Shown: positions 58,341 to 64,000 of the stretch, one piece after another
Layout of the letters: the number at the start of each line of letters is the position of its first letter
Numbering within the stretch: the stretch's first letter is position 1
Source of the DNA: Oscillibacter valericigenes Sjm18-20
Lineage (GTDB): Bacteria; Bacillota; Clostridia; Oscillospirales; Oscillospiraceae
Assembly: GCA_000283575.1 (NCBI GenBank)
Contig: AP012044.1
Coordinates: forward strand, 62,001-126,000
Length of the DNA stretch: 64,000 nucleotides
Direction: 5' to 3'
The notes under the pieces: model-generated
Database searches by the model: none
Told to the model about the DNA's origin: nothing
The model's input: only the letters and a program-made list of their open reading frames with translations
Made by a program: the position numbers and the translations under genes

Positions 58341-59714
58341 ATGGATACGATCAGCGCCATCGTGGCGAACGTCAACGGGGTACTGTGGGATAAAAACATC
58401 CTGCTGTTTGCGCTCTGCGGCACGGGCATCTTTTTTACATTCCGGCTGAAATTTGTTCAGATCACGCACTTTGGCGAGGGATTTCGGAGAATGTTTGCCG
58501 GACTCTCCCTCAACGGGGAAAAGGCCGACAAGGAGGGTATGAGTTCCTTCCAGGCGCTGGCCACCGCCATTGCCGCGCAGGTGGGCACCGGTAACATCGC
58601 GGGCGCTGCCTCCGCCATTGCCTCCGGCGGACCGGGGGCCATTTTCTGGATGTGGGTCTCCGCCTTCTTTGGGATGTCCACGATTTACGCCGAGGCCACC
58701 GTGGCCCAGAAGTACAAGACCACCGATGAAAAAGGCGTCACGGTAGGCGGCCCGGCGTTTTACATCCGCGCCGCGTTCAAGGGCGGGCCTGGTGCGTTTT
58801 TGTCCGGCTTTTTCTCCATTGCGATCATCCTGGCGCTGGGGCTGATGGGCAACATGGTCCAGTCCAACTCCATCGGCACCGCGTTTCAAACCGCGTTTGG
58901 CATCTCTCCCGTAGTGGTGGGTGTTGTGATCGCAGCCATCGCGTTTTTCATCTTTGTGGGCGGAATCAGCCGCATCGCCTCCGTTACGGAGAAGGTGGTG
59001 CCGGTCATGGCCTGCTTATATATTATTGGCTGTATCGTGGTGCTTTGCATCAACTGCTCCGCGTTTATCGAGGCGTTCCGCCTCATCTTCGTCTCTGCCT
59101 TTGCGCCTCAGTCCATTGCCGGAGGTATTGTCGGCGTCACCGTTCAAAAGGCCATGCGATTCGGCGTGGCCCGGGGTCTGTTTTCCAACGAAGCCGGCAT
59201 GGGTTCCACGCCTCACGCCCACGCTGTGGCCAAGGTGGACCATCCCCATGAGCAGGGTGTTGTCGCCATGATCGGCGTATTCATCGACACGTTTATCATC
59301 CTGACCCTCACGGCGCTTGTGATTATCTCCTCCGGCCTGTGGAACAGCGGCCTCACCAGCATTGAGCTTGCTCAGGCGGCGTTCAACGCGGCCCTGGGCT
59401 CCTTCGGAAATATTTTTATCGCCGTATGCCTGCTGTTCTTTGCCTTTTCCACCATTGTGGGCTGGTACTACTTCGGCGAAACCAACGTGAAGGCGTTGTT
59501 TGGCAACAAGCTGGTCAAGGTCTACGCCTGCGTGGTGGTGGTGTTCATCGTAATCGGCTCCGCATTGAAGGTAGACCTGGTATGGAGCCTGAGCGATATG
59601 TTCAACGGGCTGATGGTCCTTCCGAACCTGATCGCCCTGCTGGCCCTCAGTGGTATTGTGGCAAGAAGCTATCAGGACTGGAACTCCGAAGAGCGCCTGA
59701 AAACGCGCAGATAA
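58341..59714 (+). CDS. AGCS-family sodium:alanine/glycine symporter
   Basis: Na+-coupled amino-acid carrier of 457 residues with about ten helices. Motifs: SSFQALATAIAAQVGTGNIAG, ASGGPGAIFWMWVSAFFG, RFGVARGLFSNEAGMGSTPH and FFAFSTIVGWYYFGE. The upstream glycine riboswitch makes glycine (or alanine) the likely substrate. AAAAGGAG precedes the ATG at 58341; an earlier in-frame ATG at 58236 lies in the riboswitch platform. It is a paralogue of the carrier at 34700 but from a different subgroup. Followed by a strong terminator. Confidence 0.94.
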   Translation: MDTISAIVANVNGVLWDKNILLFALCGTGIFFTFRLKFVQITHFGEGFRRMFAGLSLNGEKADKEGMSSFQALATAIAAQVGTGNIAGAASAIASGGPGAIFWMWVSAFFGMSTIYAEATVAQKYKTTDEKGVTVGGPAFYIRAAFKGGPGAFLSGFFSIAIILALGLMGNMVQSNSIGTAFQTAFGISPVVVGVVIAAIAFFIFVGGISRIASVTEKVVPVMACLYIIGCIVVLCINCSAFIEAFRLIFVSAFAPQSIAGGIVGVTVQKAMRFGVARGLFSNEAGMGSTPHAHAVAKVDHPHEQGVVAMIGVFIDTFIILTLTALVIISSGLWNSGLTSIELAQAAFNAALGSFGNIFIAVCLLFFAFSTIVGWYYFGETNVKALFGNKLVKVYACVVVVFIVIGSALKVDLVWSLSDMFNGLMVLPNLIALLALSGIVARSYQDWNSEERLKTRR

Positions 59715-59724
59715 GTGAATTACA

Positions 59725-59760
59725 AGTCCGGGGAAGCCTTTGGCTTCCCCGGACTTTTTC
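59725..59760. terminator. Terminator between AGCS and LytTR genes
   Basis: Perfect stem AGTCCGGGGAAGCC / GGCTTCCCCGGACT with TTT loop, followed by TTTTC. It lies 10 bases after the AGCS stop and serves the plus strand; the converging regulator gene ends 11 bases beyond. Confidence 0.9.
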
Positions 59761-59771
59761 TGTTTCCGCGC

Positions 59772-60506
59772 TCATAATCGCAGCCGCTCCCGCAGCCGCT
59801 TCACCCGTTCCCGGCCAATGGGCAGCACAGCGGAAAACCCCTGCATATGCAGGCCGAAGCCGCTGTTGGACCACGGAAAAATATCCCGGATCAGCTTCAG
59901 CTGCACGAGGCAGGTCTTGTGAATCCGGAAAAATCCGTGGGGCGAGAGCTGGGTTTCGTAAGTCCCCAGAGGAACGGTGGTGGAGTAAGAGGATTTGTCC
60001 ACTGTGTGAAGAATGCAGTGTCGGTCTGTGCCGGAGGTCTCAATGTAAACGATGCGCTCCATGTCCAGAAGGGTCGTGTGGCGATTGACGGTGACGGCGA
60101 TCCTGCCAACCGGCGCTTCTTCTACGGGCGGTGCGGGTCGGCGGCGCTCCGCTGCCTCGGCGCACTGCGCCAATACCTGCGCCACCCGCTCGGGATCAAA
60201 AGGCTTCAGTATGTAATTATCCACACCCAGTTCAAAGGCCTTTACTCCGTATTCCGGATAGGCGGTGGCGAACACGATCTGTACGTGGGGCGACAGTTTC
60301 CGGGCAAGAGACGCGATGGTGGTCCCCATCATATCGCCAAGGTGGATGTCCACAAACAGCAGATCGAAAGGCTCCCTCTCTAACAGCTGCATAGCCTGAG
60401 CGCCGCTGAAGGCCTCCTGAATAACGGTATCGGGCCGGGATTGACGAATCTGGTGGATCAGCTCCTCCCGGGAGTATTTTTCATCGTCGATCACTGCGAT
60501 CTTCAT
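59772..60506 (-). CDS. LytTR-family response regulator
   Basis: A 244-residue regulator with a receiver domain (MKIAVIDDEKYSREELIHQI; phosphorylatable Asp53 in LLFVDIHLGDMMG; Lys in YILKPFDPE) and a C-terminal LytTR DNA-binding domain (about 135-240; TVNRHTTLLDMERIVYIETS, FFRIHKTCLVQLKLIRDI). LytTR regulators bind pairs of direct repeats. It is encoded 34 bases after the LytS-type kinase on the same strand and stands divergent, through the kinase gene, to the TAXI-TRAP genes, which it probably controls. Confidence 0.93.
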   Translation of the reverse strand: MKIAVIDDEKYSREELIHQIRQSRPDTVIQEAFSGAQAMQLLEREPFDLLFVDIHLGDMMGTTIASLARKLSPHVQIVFATAYPEYGVKAFELGVDNYILKPFDPERVAQVLAQCAEAAERRRPAPPVEEAPVGRIAVTVNRHTTLLDMERIVYIETSGTDRHCILHTVDKSSYSTTVPLGTYETQLSPHGFFRIHKTCLVQLKLIRDIFPWSNSGFGLHMQGFSAVLPIGRERVKRLRERLRL

Positions 60507-60540
60507 TGAGGAAAACTCCTTTCAACTGATTTGCGCCGTG

Positions 60541-62238
60541 TCAGAGGACCTCCGCCTTTTCCATGGAGAGCGGCTGCGCCGCGGCGGGCGGAATGACCGG
60601 GATGCTGAAGGAAACCGTGGACCCCTCCGGCGTACTGTCCACCTGAAGACGGCTCTCGGGCCCATAAATGCTGACCAGCCGTTTGGAGACGTTGAACAGT
60701 CCGGTATAGCGCCGGTTGTTGGGGTTGTTCAGGTCCTGCAAAATATCCTCCGGGAACCCATGCCCCCCATCGGCCACGGTCACGGTGAGCCGATTTTCGT
60801 CCGCTGTGAGCCGCAGGATCGCCACCCGGTTATTCACGGCGACGCCACCGTGACGGATGGCGTTTTCCACCAGCGGCTGTACGATCAGGGGCGGCAGCCT
60901 GCACTCCGCGCCGCCCGCGAAATTTTCCAGCGTGAAATGGATGGCACCCACAAACCGGGCCTGGGCGATGGTCAGATAATTGCGGACGTTGTTCAGCTCA
61001 TCCTCCAGCGTTACGAACTCCTCATTGATGGACAGAGTCTGGCGGTAGTAGTTGGCGAGAACCACCAGCAGGCTCCGGGCCTTATCCGGGTCCGTGCGGC
61101 AAAGGGCCGAGATGGTATTCAGCGCGTTGCAGAAGAAGTGGGGGTTGATCTGGGACTGAAAGGCCCGGAATTCCGCCTTGCGCCGCAGCTGAATCTGATA
61201 GTCCAGCGTGTTCAGCTCCAGGATGGTGGAGAAAAAGTGGGCCAGATTTTCCGCGAACCGGATATCGGCCCGGGCAATCCGCAGCCCGCCCTGGTCCACT
61301 ACCAGCGCCAATGCGCCGATGACGCACCCGTTTGCTTTCAGGGGAGTGGAAATGCTGCCCTCACGGCCGAACAGCCTCTGCTCCGTCCGAAAGACCTGTG
61401 TGGCGTCCTGCTCCATACATTGACGCATGGGCTCCGGCAGTGCGGGAGCCTCGAGCTGAAGACCGCTGGTGGCCAGCACCTGTTCCAGGTCGGTGAGGAC
61501 TACCACGTATCCGGCGCTGTGCTGGCGGATAATATCCGCCGCGGTCTGGAGGTTTTCCCGGTTGGAAAGACCCTGGCGGAGATATGGAAGGCATCGGTCC
61601 GCAATATACAAAGCCGCGCTCTGGTGTTCAATCAGGTCATCCGCCTGCCCCCGCCGGATCTGAAGAAACACGCTGAAGAAGAAGACCATACCGATGGAGT
61701 TGATGACAATTTTGGGAATCAGGATGATGGATTCCAGCTCTATTACCGCGGAAAAGGGCCGCGCCAGCAGAAACAGCCACCCTGCCTGTACCAGCTCGCC
61801 CGCCGCTGTGATATAGACGAGAAAGCTGCGCCTGCGCAGCAGCCCTCCGCAGTATTTGTGGGCCAGCGAACCCAATACGCCGAAAGTGACCGTCCCCACA
61901 CAGCAGCCAAGGGCGGTGAAGCTGGTGGAATTGTAAAAATACCGATGGATTCCGCCGATCAGCCCCGCGCCGATCCCTGCCACCGGCCCGCCCAGAAGGC
62001 CCGCCGCCGTAACGCTGACGACCCGGGTGTTGATAATGGCGTCGTGCGTTTCAAATCCAAAGCAGGTGGAAAAAACGGCCATCCCGCCAAAGAGCAGCGC
62101 CAGCAGCATCTGCCCTTTTAAAGTCACATCGTAGGGGCGCAGAAGACGGCGCAGAGGGCGGAATTCCCCCAGAGTGGTAGCAGCCAGCAGCAGCATGCTG
62201 ATATTCAGCAGCAGCGACAGAGGCATGGAATCATACAT
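60541..62238 (-). CDS. LytS-type sensor histidine kinase
   Basis: A 565-residue kinase: N-terminal 5TM receptor domain of the LytS-YhcK type (about 1-195, with NTRVVSVTAAGLLGGPVAGIGAG split: VVSVTAAGLLGGPVAGIGAG near 73-92), a GAF-like domain (about 215-340), and a His_kinase domain with phosphorylation site His367 in SQINPHFFCNALNTIS. The ATPase with LPPLIVQPLVENAIRHGGV and DGGHGFPEDIL completes it. 5TM-LYT kinases sense pyruvate (BtsS/YpdA) or cell-wall status. Placed beside an organic-acid-type uptake system, pyruvate or another small acid is a reasonable inference for the signal. GGAGG precedes the ATG. Confidence 0.93.
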   Translation of the reverse strand: MYDSMPLSLLLNISMLLLAATTLGEFRPLRRLLRPYDVTLKGQMLLALLFGGMAVFSTCFGFETHDAIINTRVVSVTAAGLLGGPVAGIGAGLIGGIHRYFYNSTSFTALGCCVGTVTFGVLGSLAHKYCGGLLRRRSFLVYITAAGELVQAGWLFLLARPFSAVIELESIILIPKIVINSIGMVFFFSVFLQIRRGQADDLIEHQSAALYIADRCLPYLRQGLSNRENLQTAADIIRQHSAGYVVVLTDLEQVLATSGLQLEAPALPEPMRQCMEQDATQVFRTEQRLFGREGSISTPLKANGCVIGALALVVDQGGLRIARADIRFAENLAHFFSTILELNTLDYQIQLRRKAEFRAFQSQINPHFFCNALNTISALCRTDPDKARSLLVVLANYYRQTLSINEEFVTLEDELNNVRNYLTIAQARFVGAIHFTLENFAGGAECRLPPLIVQPLVENAIRHGGVAVNNRVAILRLTADENRLTVTVADGGHGFPEDILQDLNNPNNRRYTGLFNVSKRLVSIYGPESRLQVDSTPEGSTVSFSIPVIPPAAAQPLSMEKAEVL

Positions 62239-62391
62239 GGCGTCCTCCTTTTGTCCGTATCGCGAATTTACCCGGCGTAAAGCCCGGGCGGGGAGTTTGA
62301 CCTACTCCATTATAAACGACTGGCTAAAAAATGCAATGTTAAAATCTAAACTATGAAAAATCGAACGATTTTACTGAGATTTATTAAAAAA

Positions 62392-62470
62392 TATGCAGGA
62401 AAACTATTGAGACTATGCAAAAGCGAAATCCGTTTACGCGTGAAAAACAACCGTTCGCGTAGAGTATGCA
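62392..62470 (+). promoter_or_regulatory. Repeated TATGCA sites, candidate LytTR operator
   Basis: TATGCA occurs at 62392, 62414 and 62465 in the same orientation (with a related TATGAA at 62352), spaced by about 22, 51 and 40 bases, close to whole helical turns. An inverted repeat TACGCG / CGCGTA lies between them at about 62435-62461. Direct repeats upstream of a LytS/LytTR-linked gene suggest the binding region, although the sequence is not the textbook LytTR site. Confidence 0.4.
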
Positions 62471-62489
62471 ACCGGATACGCAGAAAGAA

Positions 62490-62517
62490 TTGACGCACTT
62501 CAAAATTTGTTCATAAT
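62490..62517 (+). promoter_or_regulatory. Promoter of the TAXI-TRAP genes
   Basis: -35 TTGACG (62490-62495), 16-base spacer, -10 CATAAT (62512-62517). Confidence 0.65.
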
Positions 62518-62530
62518 TGGAGACAATCAG

Positions 62531-62566
62531 GCCCGTGGGAAAAGTGTTCTGACCGCGGGCATTTTA
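62531..62566 (+). terminator. Attenuator-like hairpin before the TAXI gene
   Basis: GCCCGTGG (62531-62538) pairs with CCGCGGGC (62553-62560) with one G-U pair, followed by ATTTTAAAAAA. It starts about 7 bases into the transcript and lies just before the GAGGGGG ribosome site, so it may damp expression. Confidence 0.55.
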
Positions 62567-62587
62567 AAAAACTGAGGGGGAAACAAC

Positions 62588-63646
62588 ATGAAAAGAGTTT
62601 TGTCTCTGATTCTGGCGCTGGGCATGGCGCTGGCCCTGGCCTCCTGCGGCGGAGCACCCGCCGCCTCTGGCTCCGCATCCTCTGCGGCGGCTTCCGGTTC
62701 TTCTTCCGCGGCGGCCTCCGGCTCCGCGGACGGCAGCCCCAGCCTTTTGAGCCAGGCTGATCGCGCCAAGGAGTTCATCACCGTGGCCACCGGCCCCACC
62801 TCCGGCATCTACTATCCCATCGGCGGCGCGTTTGCCACCGCTCTGGGCGACTGGGGCTACAAAACCAGCGCCGAGGCAACCAACGCCTCCGGCGCCAACA
62901 TCCAGCTGATTCAGGACGGCGACGCCGAAATCGCCATTGCCATGCAGGATGCCGTCATGCAGGCTTACACCGGCACCGGCGCCTATGAGGGCGCCGAGCC
63001 CGCCAGCGACCTGCGCGCACTGATGCGCCTGTGGCCCAACTATGTCCAACTGGTCACCACCGCCTCTACCGGCATCAAGACCATCGAGGACCTGCGAGGC
63101 AAGCGCGTGGGCGTCGGCGCGGCCAACTCCGGCGTGGAGATCAACGCCCGGATGATTCTCAATGCCTATGGCATTACCTATGATGACATCACGCCCGATT
63201 ACCTTGCCTACGGCGAAGCCATCGACAATATGAAGAACGGCCAGTGCGACGCCGTGTTTGTTACCTCCGGCCTTCCCAACGCCACCGTCATGGAGCTGGG
63301 CGTCAGCTATGACATGGTGATCGTCCCCATCGACGGTGAGGGCCGCGACAAGCTGGTTGGCGAATACCCCTACTTTGCCAAGGCAACCATCCCCGCCGGT
63401 ACTTATAACAACGACACGGATATTGACGGTGTTTTTGTCTATAACATCATGCTGGTGCGCAAGGACCTGTCCGACGCAATGGTCCATGACATGCTCACCG
63501 GAATCTTTGAAAACATCGCTACCATTCAGGCTTCCCACAACGCCGCCAACAAGAACATCTCCCTGGACGTGGGCGTCAGCGACATTCAGCTGCCCCTGCA
63601 TCCCGGCGCGGAAGCTTTCTGGAAGGAACAGGGTTACCTCAACTGA
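62588..63646 (+). CDS. TAXI-family TRAP transporter substrate-binding lipoprotein
   Basis: A 352-residue binding protein: lipoprotein signal with lipobox LASC, a Ser/Ala/Gly-rich spacer (about 22-50), and a TAXI-type domain starting FITVATGPTSGIYYPIGGAF (the TAxI-like motif), then NASGANIQLIQDGDAEIAIA, IEDLRGKRVGVGAANSGVEI and a normal C-terminus. TAXI proteins deliver organic acids or amino acids such as glutamate to TRAP permeases. GAGGGGG precedes the ATG. A DUF1850 gene follows, the standard order before a fused TRAP permease gene. Confidence 0.93.
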   Translation: MKRVLSLILALGMALALASCGGAPAASGSASSAAASGSSSAAASGSADGSPSLLSQADRAKEFITVATGPTSGIYYPIGGAFATALGDWGYKTSAEATNASGANIQLIQDGDAEIAIAMQDAVMQAYTGTGAYEGAEPASDLRALMRLWPNYVQLVTTASTGIKTIEDLRGKRVGVGAANSGVEINARMILNAYGITYDDITPDYLAYGEAIDNMKNGQCDAVFVTSGLPNATVMELGVSYDMVIVPIDGEGRDKLVGEYPYFAKATIPAGTYNNDTDIDGVFVYNIMLVRKDLSDAMVHDMLTGIFENIATIQASHNAANKNISLDVGVSDIQLPLHPGAEAFWKEQGYLN

Positions 63647-63781
63647 GGCCCTTCCGGATTATTCCGTTTGCCGGAGGACGGTTTGACCTGTCCTCCAGCT
63701 TTCCCCCGGAGGCGGTGCGCCCGGAGAGGGAGCGAAAAAAAATACCCCGGCGTCCGCGCCGCGGGGAGGTTTTGAAAGGCC

Positions 63782-64000
63782 ATGAAACACTGCGTACACG
63801 CCGCGCTGTTTCTTCTGCTGAGCTGTGCTTTGCTGCTGCTTGCGGCGTGGGACGGCGGGGCCCGGACGTACTTTCAGCTCTATGACCGGGAAAATGAACG
63901 GACGGTCCTGGAGGTTCCGGCTCAGCCCGGCGATCAGCTACGGCTGGAGATCGAGCATTCTTTTGAACACATCCCCTGGTACGAATATTATACGATCCTG
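63782..64000 (+). CDS. DUF1850 family protein (3' end outside window)
   Basis: The first 73 codons of a small protein with an N-terminal signal or membrane helix (about 5-22) and the DUF1850 core LRLEIEHSFEHIPWYEYYTI. DUF1850 proteins are encoded between TAXI binding proteins and the fused TRAP permease, so they are thought to belong to the transport system; their exact job is unknown. GAAAGG precedes the ATG. The gene continues past the window edge. Confidence 0.85.
   Translation, partial: MKHCVHAALFLLLSCALLLLAAWDGGARTYFQLYDRENERTVLEVPAQPGDQLRLEIEHSFEHIPWYEYYTIL

Noticed and set aside
60538..62121. A 527-codon plus-strand frame opposite the LytS-type kinase
   Set aside because: Shadow frame; the kinase on the minus strand has all domains and motifs.
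1..64000. CRISPR arrays, rRNA genes, prophage or secretion-system clusters
   Set aside because: No regularly spaced repeats, rRNA sequence or structural phage genes were seen anywhere in the window.

Overview
The window looks like a chromosomal segment of a strictly anaerobic, GC-rich Firmicute of class Clostridia, most likely an Oscillospiraceae-type gut bacterium. This is inferred from gene content: an Rnf complex in the clostridial order D-G-E-A-B, pyruvate:ferredoxin oxidoreductase, 4-hydroxybutyryl-CoA dehydratase, reverse rubrerythrin, an HrcA/CIRCE-controlled heat-shock operon and a DUF4317 protein. No rRNA or CRISPR array is present. One tRNA (Leu, CAA) is present.

Layout. 1-3.7 kb: the end of the rnf operon (first gene cut by the window edge). 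3.7-4.4 kb: a divergent XRE regulator and a small unknown gene. 4.5-12.1 kb: CIRCE-hrcA-grpE-dnaK-dnaJ, then a PHP phosphatase, rpiB and an anchored DUF4015-like protein. 12.2-13.9 kb: a two-component system that has lost its middle (regulator DNA-binding domain and kinase N-terminus). 14-15.4 kb: tRNA-Leu followed by an AT-rich island with a transposase relic, a small lipoprotein and a small membrane protein. 15.4-19.0 kb: an operon for an amino-acid racemase-like enzyme, a HisC-like aminotransferase and a YkvI-like transporter. 19.2-26 kb: a decayed region with a cyclic-di-GMP-I riboswitch in front of a frameshifted secreted protein, reverse rubrerythrin, a broken flavodoxin-fold gene, ilvA, a dead IS3-family element and an apparently intact IS110-family element. 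26-30.5 kb: a zinc/manganese-type ABC uptake operon divergent from a Fur/Zur-like regulator. 30.6-31.8 kb: DUF4317. 32-37.5 kb: a CoA-transferase resembling 4-hydroxybutyrate CoA-transferase, an IclR regulator, an AGCS Na+/amino-acid symporter with a long leader, and a frameshifted aminotransferase. 37.5-43.5 kb: an aldolase relic, PFOR, a FabZ-like dehydratase, AbfD and a truncated acyl-CoA dehydrogenase. 43.5-45.7 kb: a YeiH-type exporter divergent from a LysR regulator. 45.7-48.5 kb: an operon with two different cyclic-di-GMP phosphodiesterase families (HD-GYP and EAL) and a methyltransferase. 48.9-54 kb: thioredoxin plus a small ferredoxin, a four-module sulfur-redox enzyme and a Crp/Fnr regulator with a palindromic site in front of the enzyme gene. 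54-57.8 kb: FMN riboswitch and ribDE-BA-H. 58-59.8 kb: single-aptamer glycine riboswitch and a second AGCS transporter. 59.8-64 kb: LytS/LytTR two-component system divergent from a TAXI-TRAP uptake cluster cut by the window edge.

Together the genes describe amino-acid and organic-acid fermentation: uptake by AGCS and TAXI-TRAP systems, transamination or racemisation, pyruvate oxidation by PFOR, 4-hydroxybutyrate use through AbfD and a CoA-transferase, and energy conservation by Rnf. An unusually high number of genes are broken (two-component system, stalk-domain protein, flavodoxin-like protein, aminotransferase, aldolase, acyl-CoA dehydrogenase, three transposase relics). Some single-base frameshifts could be sequencing errors. 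The least explained items are the 370-base leader before the first AGCS gene, the racemase-like operon with an altered PLP site, the cyclic-di-GMP switch on a broken gene, and the sulfur-redox enzyme with its Crp/Fnr partner.
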